From assembly GCA_047967505.1 (NCBI GenBank), contig CM106539.1: a stretch of 64,000 nucleotides of DNA. One strand, 5' to 3'. This document shows, piece by piece, positions 34,765 to 46,754 of this stretch. The notes below the pieces were generated by a model. The model was not told the origin of the DNA. It saw only the letters and a list, made by a program, of their open reading frames with translations, and did no database searches. The stretch is from Dipteris shenzhenensis. Taxonomy: Eukaryota > Polypodiophyta > Polypodiopsida > Gleicheniales. Positions within the stretch are counted from its first letter, which is position 1. Each line of letters starts with the position of its first letter. The position numbers and the translations under genes were made by a program.

Positions 34765-35620
34765 TATTTATAATATTTTAAAAGTAATGCATGAGCCAAA
34801 ATACAAGGATACGTGATCCTCTCATTGCCAAGGCATGTCCTTGCCTTTAGCCATCCTTTTCTCTTATACATCCTTTACTTTTCTCTTCTTCACTCCTTTA
34901 CTCATGATTGAGTCTATCACCTCCAAAATACATGTCTAAAAAATAATGGGAAGGCTTTAGAGCACTCTTCCTTATTACATTTTGAAATAGGCCCTTGGCC
35001 ATTATTACAAAAGCCTTTGCATCGTATAAACATTAATCCACAATGATTCAACACCACTCTTCCAAGATCATAAACCAATAAATGTAAAAGGCATTTGAGC
35101 CCTTTATCAATTGCAATCAATAATTGTGCCAAGGTAATTAATTCATATGATCAAATATACCAAGGTGAGGCACACAACCTTATACTTCCAATAATTACCA
35201 ATGCTTGCCAATGTTATTTTGAGCCTTGATATTTTTTATCTTCCTTAGCATCACCTGAACTCATGAAACCAAAGCATATTAGTAAATAATTGCATCACAC
35301 ATTAAATACTAATACCTTCAACATGTAGCATCCCATTGGCATACACCAAAATACTCATAACTACCTGTCATAGTACCAACATGCTAAGAAATGGTCATCA
35401 CACTCATCTACCAAATAATTCAAGTATTTCATAATGGCATCACCTGCAATACTTTATTAAATGGCACTCGTTTAGCTAGGTATCCCTCAACTAAACCACA
35501 TAAGAATACCAATAGAACCCCCGCCACATCTGGTGCGATTCTATCCTATTCACAAAATACTTTGCTTAATTTTAAGATAAAAATAATTCTCATAACAGCA
35601 TTCTTTGCCAAATAAACTCT
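34765..35620. other. Spacer without recognisable gene
   Basis: AT-rich, with no supported coding sequence. Confidence 0.45.
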
Positions 35621-35627
35621 TACATTC

Positions 35628-35800
35628 TCATAAGTAGACCCTGACCTTGGAGCTTGGATTACCTGAAGGATTCGACACTTTTGTACCAACTTTTTTTTCA
35701 TGAACACCCATGTAGTAAATAATTTTTTATCCACCCTTATTTGAGTTTTGTGTGCCGTGTTGTTAAGGTTTTATATTTTAAAAACACACACACACAATGC
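35628..35800 (+). mobile_element. Recurring LTR-like module, downstream half, with (CA)n
   Basis: GTAGACCCTGACCTTGGAGC ... GATTCGACAC, then CACCCTTATTTGAG and GTGTGCCGTGTTG, then a short CA array at about 35784. The same order occurs on the minus strand at 28.49-28.30 kb, and the first part at 15.86 kb. The upstream GATAACAAG half is missing here. Confidence 0.55.
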
Positions 35801-36072
35801 ATCCATACACACACCCATACATCTACCCATACAATGCAAACTTTATAGTTGATTTTTGAATCTTGTTTGAACTAAGTTGAAGTGGTTTCGCTTCTTTGTT
35901 TATATAATAATGGTTTTTCTTGGCACAATTGATTTGTGGGCTAATGAGTGTATTGGTGTTCATTAAAGAAAAAAATAAAATTACTATGCCTCCTTTTAGA
36001 GTGATTGATTAGGGGAAAGAAGTAATGGCATAAGACACAACAAGAAATTAAGAACTAGAAAAGTCTCCTGGT

Positions 36073-36151
36073 CCCAATGTGTGCATGGGTGCACATTTGG
36101 GCCAAAGGGCGATACCGTCTGACCCAAATGCACGCCTACATGCACATTGGG
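36073..36151. repeat. Imperfect hairpin with 29-base arms
   Basis: CCCAATGTGTGCATGGGTGC... at 36073-36101 pairs with ...TACATGCACATTGGG at 36123-36151, with several mismatches and a 21-base loop that is GC-richer than the surroundings. A possible small foldback element or structured RNA; no other copy was noticed. Confidence 0.55.
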
Positions 36152-39122
36152 CAACATTTTATTTTTTAGTAAAGAGAAGAAAATATTATTAAATAATTAA
36201 AGGTAACATCTTTCCTTTTTGGAATCAAAGAAGATTGAATGCATTAGAAAGGGCAAGTACAAGAAATCTCCATTGCGGAGCCAATGGAGGTTTCTACACA
36301 AGGGCACACTATAATACAATAGGTGTCCTCTAGAGGAAAAAAACACCTACAAGCTAGATATAATTAAAAGGGTTTAGGGGTAAGTGCTAAAGAATGACCA
36401 CTTCCATTACATCCACCTCAAAAAACGATGAATACCATATATGATTGCGTAAATGTTTTTGTCTATCAGTTTGACATTTCTCCTACATGTTTCCAAATTT
36501 TTGAATGACGTTCATCCAACAAGATGTAGGGAGAAGACAGTTAAGGATCTCCAGAATCCAACTCTCATGAACCATGTAGCTTGCACCCTATGCTTGCTTG
36601 CTCCACCACAAGATACCAACAACCACACAATTTGTCCCATGTGCTTGTACTTGAGGGAGCACTTCTGTCATTCTTGGCACTTTTAGAAAAATCCAAATTT
36701 TTTGGGGGTATAGTACCCACGAGATACTTTTTGGGAATGGGGTCCACCTTGCAGTATAAAGAGGGTGAATTTTTTGCAAGTGGGGGGCCTCTCCAAGTGG
36801 GAGAGAGAGGAGCACTTTTGGGGACCACCAAATCCTAGGGAGATGTACTTTTTTGGATTCATATGGGGGTGATGGGACTCTCCATAGGCCTTGTTAGTCC
36901 TTAATCTGTTTTGCTAATCCACTCCTTATGAGTCCCCTTTTTAGTCTGAAATTCCCCTAATGAAACAACCAGCTAGATTAGTGGAATGTATGTAACTACT
37001 ATTGGGCAAACTTAATAGGATAGATAACTAGGATCAAGCACTAATTTCACACCTGACTAGTGTACAAATAACTAATGCTATCCACATAAAATTTTGTTCA
37101 CTAGCACATATTAACTAACTATTGTATGACTAGCTAGTATCATATATGCATATAACTAGTACAAATAAATTAAACTTACTAAATGTAAGATAGTAGATTA
37201 AGGTAGTGTCAAGATGCTAGGGGGAGAAATGACCTGCAGGATGTCAAGAACATATATTGGATGATGCACAATTGAGTTCCAACCTACCTAGTTTTGAGAA
37301 ACATCTTTTTTATTTGGTGAGACACAGGTATGGGAAGCTTGAAATGAAAATAGAAGCTCCTTCACCTCTATTGTAATTGAGCTAGTCCATTGGCCTTCAT
37401 TCAACATGTGTCCAAAGGCAATAACACATTCCTTACCCAATAAGCCTACTTTGGGTTGCATAGAAGTTCCTTTGATGAATGCTTAATGCTTTTGAGGCTA
37501 AAAAAACATTCAATGACATAGCTCACTTGACCCAACATCCATTAACATGTTGTATTAACATCAATATGCTAGACCTTTTCTTCACAAGTCCATCCAAAAA
37601 GTTCAATTGTTTCACTGTGCTCAAGCTACTTCAAACTCTACACACGATTGCTTCATGGACTTGAGCTTCAAGTTTTCCACCTTTATCTTGCAAGTTTCTA
37701 AGTGCTGGATGAGAACACAAGTGATTAAATACATCTTTCATAGTAAGAGTATCTATGCCAAATGCATGCATAAAAGAAAACGTTGCCACTTGATAACATA
37801 TCTTTTGTCATGGTTGATCATTAATTTTTGCATTGTGTTGCTGTATATTTGGGTCCCTCAAAGTGGCTTTCTTGCTAGATTTATACTCCCTATGGTGATA
37901 TGTTTTTATCTTGCACATGATGCACAATGTGAGGAAGATGGGAATACAAATTTGCACAAGTTTCCTTGTCCTTGGTTTGGGTTGGATTTTTGCATCCTTG
38001 GGTGGGGGTATGTATACCTCTATGTTGTAATACATAGCTCCTTCCCAATGTAACTTGTATACTAAGTAGATTGAATCAATCGTGGCCTCTAATTGGAATT
38101 TGTACTAAGGATTTTGAATCATCATAAAACTTACAACACCATTAAAAAAAAAGGGCTCAAAGAAAATCAATAAATAAAAAATTACGAGACACTTAAAAGA
38201 CCAAGAAATTGAATGGATATAAAATAGCATCTTCTACATAATAGCTAAGTAACATACTGCAACAGAGAAAGAAAGAAAGACAAGGGTGCCTTCTAAGAAT
38301 TCATAGAAGTGCTAGTTCATGGAATATGTTGGGCTTGAAAGGGTGAAATAGTTCTTTTGCATATTAATCAAATAGCATGCGACCATAGAAAAAGTGAGAA
38401 GGGCACCTTTAAAGAATTGTTAATAGCATTATTGATTGAATATGTATAGTATGGTGAGATTCAAAGCTCCCCTATTTAATACAATAGGATCCTTGTAGAT
38501 AGTGAAGACGGTAGGAGTAATAAAGGGAAACAGAGAGAACGTAAAGTCATTATGTTTGCTAAATAGAGAGAGGACTAACCAAGAGACGAAAAAGCAAAAT
38601 ACACTAGAGATAGAGAGAGAGAGAGAGAGAGAGCTAGTAAATATAGTTACAAGAAAGTTAGGAGACTAAAAGGTAGTTACAAAAGAGTGGGAGTCGGTGA
38701 ACATTCTTCATATCTTTTAAAATTTCAAAATTTTGTTATGTGTTCAGTATTACCTGCTTTGAAAAGGACCATTTTATATTTCTACATGTACCAAAATAGC
38801 AACGTGCCAAATAGAAATTTTTGGTGCCATCATATGATGCGTACGCCCATATGTTCTATGATGGTTTTTGGGCAACAATATAAGTACTACATCAAGTGAT
38901 GTATCAAAGATTCTTTTATGACAACTCAATGTTAATAAGTCACCCCATAAGTACTTTTTTCTTCCTTTAGAGGAAAAAAATCACTAGGTAGGGTTTTTTT
39001 AAGTAGCCTCAAGGGGGTGACTCATAAATATGTAAGCATAGCACGTGGGTTCAACAAAAGGGGCTTTAAAAATATTCATTTTGCACCTTTTTTACATACA
39101 AAAGGGTACCATTTAAAGGGGT
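36152..39122. other. Spacer without recognisable gene
   Basis: About 3 kb of AT-rich DNA. Open frames at 36453-36838 and 37479-38053 show no domain or supporting splice signals. The plus-strand stretch 37607-38053 is Cys/Phe-rich but not coherent. A (GA)n run lies at 38611-38633. Confidence 0.5.
38611..38633. repeat. (GA)n microsatellite
   Basis: About eleven GA units. Confidence 0.93.
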
Positions 39123-39469
39123 CATTAGGGGAGAATTAGGGTCTCAAAAGGGCCTTCAATTAATGTTTCCTAATTTCAAGGGATTAGAGAGGGATTTGAG
39201 ATGTACCAATGAGAGTGCTCCTTTGTGTGGGGCAATGGTATGTTGAGGTGGAGGGATGGTACGCATGCAGAGATCCCCTACTGGCTATTCCTCTTACATT
39301 GGGGACCACCCAAACCATCCTCCTCCCCCTTAACCCATGCTTGATCACCCTCCCATATGCACCCATCCCAGATTATCCCCAAATGTCATTTAAGTCTTTG
39401 TGGACCCTTGTGGGCTAATTTCTCTTCTCCTTAGGTGTGTTGTAGGTCTGTCCCCTCTTTCTCTGCTCC

Positions 39470-39715
39470 TTTGCTCTGGTCCAACTGCCCTCTTCCTCCA
39501 TTGTGGGACCTTTTGGATGAATTTCTTTTGTCCTCTAGCCTACTGCAGGTCTGCTCCCTTTCTCTCCTCCTCTGCTCTGGTCCAACTTCCCTTTCCCTCC
39601 ATCGTCGGACCTTTTGGATGAATTTCTTTTGTCCTCTAGCCTACTGCAGGCCTACCCCCTCTCTCTCTTCTCTGTTGCTCTGGTCCAACTGTTCTCTCCC
39701 TCCATTTTTTAAAAA
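39470..39715. repeat. Three diverged direct repeats in copy A
   Basis: The block GCTCTGGTCCAACTNCCCT...CCATTGTGGGACC...TTTTGGATGAATTTC recurs about every 100 bases, with the third unit cut short. The counterpart array is at about 61095-61290 in copy B, reversed, so it was present in the common ancestor of both copies. It creates overlapping Leu/Ser/Pro-rich frames (39400-40149) that I do not regard as genes. Confidence 0.8.
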
Positions 39716-40082
39716 TTGGGTTGCAGCACCTCCTACAACTGGTCTTCTCTCTCCTGCTCTTCTCAATGTTTTTGTGCCTCCTCTTGCTCTATCCCCTCGT
39801 GCTCTACCTCCGCCTTGTCTTTCCTCTCTTCATCTGCCCTCTCTTGCTCTATGGCCTCTTGCTTATCTGCCTTATCCTACAGGTGCTCTTTCCCTTCTGC
39901 AGGCTCTTCTCCTTCTGGTACATGTGCTCTTTGCCATCCTACAAGCAATTTTCCTTCTGCTACAGCAACTCTTTGCCCTCCTACAGGTGCTTTTTCCCTC
40001 TTGCTTTTCCCTCTCATATAGGATACAACTGCTCTTTCCTCTCCTACAGCTATTGTTTTCCCAACAGACATGGTCTAGAATA

Positions 40083-40313
40083 CAGTGACACAAGGTGGCA
40101 ATGTTGTGAGCTTTACTGTGTTCTAGAGCCATGTTCAGGAAGAAATTGACACAAGCTAGCAATATTGTGAGCTCTAGTGTGTTGTAGAGGCATGTTCAGG
40201 AACAAAGTGACCGAAGCTGGCAATATTATGAGCTCTAGTGTGTTCTAGAGGCATGGTCAGGAAGAAACTGATAGAAGTTGACAATGTTGTGAGCTCTAGT
40301 GTGTTCTAGAACA
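40083..40313. repeat. About 60-bp tandem array, four units, in copy A
   Basis: Units centred on GTGAGCTCTAGTGTGTTCTAG and GGCATGTTCAGGAAGAAA recur at about 40121, 40183, 40243 and 40303. Copy B has the same array reversed at 60134-60378. Subterminal tandem repeats are common transposase-binding regions in plant DNA transposons, although here the array is about 1 kb from the end. Confidence 0.85.
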
Positions 40314-40364
40314 CGAAAAAAGCATTGGATGACTTGAACTTACAATTTGACTAACTAGATAGTC

Positions 40365-40595
40365 ATGGAAGGTTTTGCCAAGGGTCCACATAAGCTTCCC
40401 AAGAGGAAGGATGTATTTCTATGTACCTTCCTTGCCTATCTTCTTTACAAGATCCTATTTAACATAGGAGTGGGAAGTAGTGGAATCTTTGATATATTTG
40501 ACAATGGAATGTCTGTAAGTTATGTGCAGGAATACCTTTTGGTCATGGAAAATGAAATGTATAGTCTTTCAACTTTGCTTGAAATGGTGAAATAG
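40365..40595 (+). pseudogene. Small ORF shared by both element copies
   Basis: A 76-codon frame, MEGFAKGPHKLPKRK..., containing FNIGVGSSGIF, SYVQEYLLVMENEMYSL and STLLEM. The reverse of copy B (59830-60080) encodes the same core (FNIGVGSSVIFN, SYVQEYLLFMDNEIYS, TLLEM), with the N-terminal part in another frame. Its presence in both copies shows only that it was in the ancestral element. Further open pieces downstream (41000-41200; 59211-59444 in B, with THWCTILVKHEDTLW) sit behind an acceptor-like TTGATGCAG, so this could be captured exon sequence. The family is not recognised. Confidence 0.35.
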
Positions 40596-41875
40596 TATGC
40601 AAGAATCTAGAGAAATGCATGAAAAATATCCATTTTATCCCTTGTGCAACATCAAACAATGTGTTTGACTAGTACAAGCTGTCTATAAATTGTAGGTTGG
40701 GCATTTTGGAATTTGCATAGGTTTTCTTCATGACTTGGAGGACAATAAAAACATTGATGAATTTTCTTTTAATGGTTTTATTGTGTGGTTTCGTGTCTAA
40801 AGTTTTTAGGTAATATGTCTAAAGTTTACAATTTATACCTATTTGCCTTGCTTGCATCATTAAAGGAGACAATACCATGATGGTAAGCATCCTATGTATT
40901 GATTTATATTTTATGGTCTTTTAATGTAATGTGCTTTGTTAGGTCTGCTAATGTAATGGTTGTTGAATTGATGCAGGAGGCATTTGAGATCACTCATTGG
41001 TGCACTGTATTAGTCGACTAAGAGGATACATTGTAGTCTTCCACATCCAATTTTTAGAATGGCCTACTTAACTACTGAATTGCATCAAAGAATTGACAGC
41101 TTGATCATTGTGATCCGCATCACATGGATTACCCTATTGCATTGTATCCCATTAGCAATGGTGTAAAAATTTTGTGCTTGGCTACCTTGAGAGGAGAGAC
41201 TTAATGGTATTAGTATTAGGATCTTACTTGGGGATTTCAAAAGACTCTTTTTCTATGTATTAGAGGTAGCAAAGAGGAGGTACATGCTATAAAGAGTCTT
41301 TGCATTTGAATGGAGAGATTATAATACAAAAATGTACATTAATTTACATTCTCTTCCTTGCAAGATACCATGTTATAAGCAATAATTTTGATTCAGTCAT
41401 GGTTGAAATTTTGAATGTGTTGTTAATTCAATATAAGGTAATGTCACTTTGAATTGTAGAGTATTGAATATACCACCTCCAAGTTTGTTGTGTAGAGAGG
41501 TGAACCTTTTATATGCAAACTTGCCCCTTTCCTTCATTTGTATCCGAAGTAATTACAAATTTATGACCCCCTCAACTTGTGACTGATTTTTGAAGGTCTT
41601 CTACATTGAATTTTAACATTCAGGGGAAAATAGGGTCATAGGCCATATTTTTCTAGTCAATATCATAGAGCTACTCATGCTCTCAATTTTGAACCAAAAA
41701 AATTTGCAATCGGAGTTAAAGCGCAAAAGTTATAGCTATTTTACCATTCTCTTCATATTCAATGCAATTAAGTTCTATTACTTATATATATTTTTTTGTA
41801 AAATTAATTTAGGAAAATATTTTGAATATTCCAAGTCAAAAAAATACTCTCGACCAAGTTTGGTATTTTTGGTGA

Positions 41876-42076
41876 CCATTTTTGGCAAATAAAGGAGGAA
41901 TTTGACCACGACGCAGAAGGAAAAGTTGGTCAAGACATCATGGGGTGTCCAAAAATGCCAAAACCCGCCACAACGCGAATTTGTCCATTTGGAGGGTGAC
42001 ACCCCATGATGTCTTGACCAACTTTGCCTTCTGTGCCATGGTCAAATTTCTCCTTTATTTGCCAAAAATGGACATT
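41876..42076. repeat. Long foldback sequence 1 in copy A
   Basis: The left arm (TTTTTGGCAAATAAAGGAGG ... GACATCATGGGGTGTCCAAA) and right arm (ACACCCCATGATGTCTTGAC ... CTCCTTTATTTGCCAAAAAT) pair over about 80 bases each. The inner part is asymmetric, so part of one arm is missing. It is related in sequence to the palindrome at 42664-42972. Confidence 0.85.
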
Positions 42077-42663
42077 GAAATGGCCGAAGTTGTTGAACTC
42101 CTTCATCTACCCCTTCAAAATCTATATTTCTTCATAGAAAATTATGAAATGCATTAGTGATATAGTAGCCAACCTAAAAATTAAAATAAAAGATACATGG
42201 GCATAGCCAACCTCCATGACCAAGAAAACATAGAAATGAAATTTTTAGATTCCTCTTCAAAATATGTATTTTCTCATGTAATCCATCAAATTATTTCAAG
42301 GTGATTTAGTGATATGAAATCAAATATTACATTGACATAGCTAACCTAAAAGGTGGCTCCAAAGGCAAGATAAACAAAGAAAATGAAAATTTACAAGGTG
42401 ATGTAGTGGAAGATCAAAGTCTTTTGGATTAAATAAAAAATTATATTGACATAGCCAACCTAAAAGGTTCCTCCAAAGTGCAAGAAATTATATGGAAAAT
42501 ATATTGCCTAATGGTCTTGGCAGAGTTGTGCTACAAGGCACATATGTTGTCATATTGACCAACTGTCATTTGCTAAGTTACTTTGTAAATATTTTCTTTT
42601 CCATGTTTATCTATGTTGAAGTTGATGCATCTATAAAGACACATGGATTTCAAACAAGTAGAT

Positions 42664-42972
42664 CAAGGAATTTGACAATTTGGGCCATTCCAATGTCCAT
42701 TTTTGGCAAATGTTGAAGGAATTTGACCGTGGCATAGAAGGCAAAGTTGGTCGGGACATCATGGGGTGTCCAAAAATGTCAAAACCCACCATGGCACGAA
42801 TTTGGCCATTTGGACACCCTCCAAATGGCCAAATTCGTGCCATGGTGGGTTTTGACATTTTTGGACACCCCATGATGTCCCGACCAACTTTGCTTTCTCC
42901 GCCACGGTTAAATTCCTCCTACATTTGCCAAAAATGGACATTGGAATGGCCCAAAGTTGTCAAATTCCTTCA
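42664..42972. repeat. Long near-perfect palindrome in copy A
   Basis: Two arms of about 140-150 bases facing each other with almost no loop, centred near 42820. The outer edges are AAGGAATTTGACAATTTGGG and its complement; the inner edges are TTTGGCCATTTGGACACCCT and CCAAATGGCCAAATTCGTGC. Only a few mismatches are visible. A transcript through it would make a long double-stranded hairpin. The counterpart in copy B is at 57339-57640. Confidence 0.9.
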
Positions 42973-44079
42973 TCTACCCCTTCAAAATCTATATTTCTTC
43001 GTTGAAAATCATGAAATGCATCAATCAATCTCAAATTTTGGTCTCCATCTAATCAATGTGGTGCCATGGTCAAATCCCTTCTACATATGTGTTGGAATGG
43101 CCAAACTTGGCAAACAACATTTTATTGACTTGTAAGTTACATCAAAATGTGATATGACTTTTGTGTGCAAGGTGATATAAAAAAAGATGCAATATTAAAA
43201 ACAACAGATAACTAAAATAGCCATAACAAAAGATTCACCATTTAGCCATAGATACATGAAAAATTTTAGCTTTAGATAGAAGAATATTATTAGAAATAGG
43301 TGTTTGTATTTCAAATTGTATTACAAAGAGGCTTTATAGCCTGTTTCTCTTCTTCTTCAGCTCTAATACACCAATAATCTCCCAATAATAGGGTCTTTAA
43401 ATCCTCAACTAAGTCCTTAGAAAGACTGCTATACTATTTGGAATCTCACATTCAACTCGTAAGTTCTTATAATCTCATGTACAACACATTGGCATGGATC
43501 ATGTAGGTTGCCTTGGGTCAATACTGTGAATTCTCCATGCCTTCTTGTTCCAAATGGATAGATTCTCCATTCCTGCTTTGCTACTGCACACATGAAGAAA
43601 CATCATTTAGAAATTTAAATTTAAATAGATGTAATGTAACATTCTTCTTCTTCAATCAACTTTTCAGCTTCAAGACTTACATTACTAGCATCACGAGCTC
43701 CAAGCATCTCCTTTGCATCACCATTCCCTTCAAGTCCTGGATCACCTCCAAAACAACTTGCTCATGCATGACTTTGTGTCTTTCGATATGAAGAGTCCAT
43801 ATCATCCATGCCCACCACCATTCTCATATCATCCTCGATGAAGTTCCTGAAAGAACAACTAAGGGAACCTTAGCAAAAGCAATGCACCACTGTGGATAAT
43901 CCAAAGTAAGAAATTACATTGAAACACTACGAAATTAACATTTTATCTCATATTCTCCTCTTTAGAGCACCTCCTGAGGTTCAAGATGCTTCTTTTCTTG
44001 AAAAAAATAATCATTGATCACATTTTGATTGTGCAACTGTCACAGGGTAACATGGGAGATCTCATCAAATGGTGCCATC

Positions 44080-44620
44080 AATAGTCGCAAAGTTTACAGA
44101 GATTGTGATAGGCCATGATACAAGGTAGGTGATGTTTGAGGAGGGATGAGAAGGACCATGAATGATTACAAGGGAGGAGAAGCAAGTAGAGGACTAGGTG
44201 TGAGGATGAGGGTAGACAAATACGCATGAGTAGGAGGAGTAGAAGCAACATGAGCAGGTGTGAGCATGAGGCAACAGAAGCTACCATGAGTAGGAGGAAG
44301 GAGGAGTAGGCATGAGCATGAGGGAAGACGAGAATGGATGAGCATGAGGGAGGAGGAGGACGCATGTGAGGAGGGAGGAGGAGGAAAAAGCAGTAAGGGG
44401 GGGGGAGGAGGAGGACGCATGTGGGAGGAGGGAGGAGGGAGACAAGGAGGAGGAGGGAATTCAAATTCAAATTTCAAAATTCAAAAGTTTGACTTTGGAG
44501 GATGGGGGGAGGAGGGAGAGAGGGAATTCAAATTCGAAATTCGGAATTTTGACTTTGGGAAAAGTGCTCCCTCCTTGGTGTAAGAGGTGGCCCCCTCCTA
44601 GGTGTAAGAGGTGAGATCAA
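44080..44620. repeat. GAGGAG-rich right subterminal region of copy A
   Basis: Purine-rich GAGGAGGA/GAGCATGAG units on the plus strand, giving Pro/Leu/Ser-rich minus-strand frames and Gly/Glu-rich plus-strand frames. The matching region in copy B is 55640-56200. These frames exist in both copies because of composition; I do not call them genes. Confidence 0.6.
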
Positions 44621-44718
44621 CTAGGCTTAACCCACCTAGGTAGGGGGGTTAGGACTTCCTTGACCCCACAAGAGGGATTGCATTAGGCCTAATCCATTAC
44701 CCCAATTCTCCCCTAATG

Positions 44719-46740
44719 ATTCACAAATTGAGTACAAAAATGGTGTGTCTTATTCATAAAAAATTCACAGATAAGGGACTTTTAAATTAGGCCTTAAAAA
44801 CAATTCCCCTTGTGGATGTAGCAATACTTCTAATGGATATCTAAGTAAAAAAGAGAAGAGTGCATGAATCAATGTTTGAGAACATATCACAAACCCATTT
44901 ATTTGAGGTCTTGCATCCTAGAAGCCTAAAGTCAGGCTTGTCTCTTGTTGTGTAAGACCTACAATGAGCACTTCGTCTTAGTTCTCTCACCTATAGAGGG
45001 AGCTCAAAAGGTGCTCAAAAGTAATGGATAAAACAATATGAAACAAGAGTATAGACAAGAAAAACTAAATCTAGTACCTTAGCATCAATGAGTTGCATAT
45101 GTTCTAAACCAAATAAATGAGCAAAAATCTGGAGAACAGAACAGACTTGCTAATTCATCTTCAATGAGAAACACACATGCAATCGCAATTGCTAATTTGG
45201 ATCTCTATGAGAAACACAGGCAATTAATAAACTTTCTTTTAATAATTCTATAAATTTACCTTATAGTAATTGCTATGAACTTCATGTAACCTTATAATAA
45301 GCGTAATGAACTTCATTTAAATGTGAAAAGAAAAAGTAACCATACAAGACTTGATGATAACAAGGAGGAGGAGCTTGACCTTAACGTGACAAGACCAAGC
45401 CAAGCACCCATTCTTGGGTTTTAGAAAATTTTAAAAAATCCCCTTTGCAATAGCATCCTGGGTGTGCATGCATGGTCTAATACATGTTAATGCACCCCTC
45501 TAGATATCTATTTGGATATGCACATGATCTAGAATTGAACCTAATTACAAGAAAGAAATTCATCAATGACCATGTCATGATATTTGAAAATAAGCAACCT
45601 CTTGATGAGTGCATATATTGCAAGCTAGCATCCAATCATTGTGCATTACTTTCAAGAACTACTTTTTCATGTATCATATGTAGGCCACTAACAAATTCCT
45701 TGTTATGCCAATGCGTTTACTTCACCACCAAACTTGAGATTGCACCTGATGGACACGATCACAATATTATTATAGTTCCAAAAATGTAGAGTATGAACTA
45801 ATTCTGTTGATCTCTTATCGTGTATTTTGAAGATTTGCATCTATAACAATTGCAGAATTTTGGCATTTATCAACTTTGTACAAAAAATACTACCCTTTTC
45901 ATTTGTAGGGGGAATTGGGTCCTAATGGACCCTATGAAGTGCCTGCTTTGTCTAAATTTGATGCTCTTTTGTGTGCATTTCTAATAAAGTGAGACATTTA
46001 TATCATGAATTTATCGTGTGCTCTAGGTTTCAATTGGTCCAAATGGATTTAAGACTTAGAAGCTATGATGCTCTCAAATAAGAAAGCATAAGGAGAATTT
46101 GCATTACAAGTCACCTCAACTATACAAAGTTAGCTCGTACAAAATAATGTGACAATTGTATAAAAAAGGACATGAAACAAACTCGGCTACTCTTCAAAAT
46201 AAGCCCCTATATAATAGAAAATAATTTGGTTCTTAGATGGTTGCCCATAAACTCCCATACAAGTCAAGAGATTTAATTTGAACTTGTTCTAATGCACACA
46301 TGTCACAAGATATGGCCTTCTTTGAAAAGTACATAATGTCAAAGGTATAAAAAGGTCTAAACTAGCTATAACATAGTTTTTTGACAAGCAAAGCAAGTAA
46401 TCAAAGCTCGTTAGTGGAAGACATTTCCGCATGCCGATTGATAGTATTCTGTGTGATGCGTAAGCTTATATACATAAACAAGGCTCTCGTTTTCCAATCA
46501 TATGCATGCCACCAAAACGCACTTTAGAAAATGATACGTCAGATCATGCTTGTGAATTGTTGAAAGGAGAACTTAATGTGTTTGTGGATATAGCAATGGT
46601 AGTCAAACTTCTAGTAGTTAGAAAGCATGTTTTAGCTTCTTGGATGAAGAAGCATGTTTGTGGAGAAGAGATTGGAGAAGATTAGGCCAGAAGCTGATTA
46701 TCTCAAGCTGGTTAGTTTTTTTTTTTTTGGGGGGGGCTAG
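44719..46740. other. Spacer between element A and the zinc-finger gene
   Basis: AT-rich. A plus-strand frame at 45490-45789 has about 100 codons with several Cys and His residues (CIYCKLASNHC, CIICRPL) but not in a zinc-finger spacing I know. No other copy and no splice evidence were seen, so I leave it as unassigned. Bases 46700-46740 hold a T run and a G run at the 3' side of the gene. Confidence 0.4.
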
Positions 46741-46754
46741 CAAAGCATTTACAG

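Larger units (their letters stand above)
39123..44718 (+). mobile_element. Large TIR element, copy A (about 5.6 kb)
   Basis: Begins CATTAGGGGAGAATTAGGG and ends in the matching inverted sequence (CCCAATTCTCCCCTAATG). The same element lies in opposite orientation at 55497-61564. Similarity covers the length: 39180-39420 matches 61320-61520 reversed, 40060-40400 matches 60060-60400, 41000-41460 matches 58900-59450, 43000-43400 matches 57000-57330, and 44080-44620 matches 55640-56280. It carries two long palindromes, a 60-bp tandem array, a 105-bp decayed repeat and a Gly/Glu-rich purine stretch near its right end. No transposase frame is present, so it would be non-autonomous. No clear target-site duplication was found at either copy, so the superfamily is unknown. 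The right TIR has lost about 38 bases just inside its tip relative to copy B. Confidence 0.75.

Noticed and set aside
39400-40149. Long Leu/Ser/Pro-rich plus-strand frame (217 codons) in element A
   Set aside because: It is produced by CT-rich tandem repeats; overlapping frames of the same character exist in all three phases and the matching region of copy B is not conserved as protein.
42631-43135. Frames of 60-151 codons across the palindromes (also 57428-57667 and 58164-58557)
   Set aside because: The frames appear on both strands with mirror-image peptides because the DNA is palindromic; no independent evidence of coding.
44078-44614. Pro/Leu-rich or Gly/Glu-rich frames near the right end of element A, and the same at 55635-56201 in B
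   Set aside because: They arise from GAGGAG-type low-complexity sequence on one strand; they share composition, not a protein pattern.
39109-44730. Target-site duplication for element A (and for B at 55485-61575)
   Set aside because: Flanks of both copies were compared at 2 to 10 bases and no convincing direct repeat was found; the apparent TTA/TAA next to the tips belongs to the inverted repeat itself.
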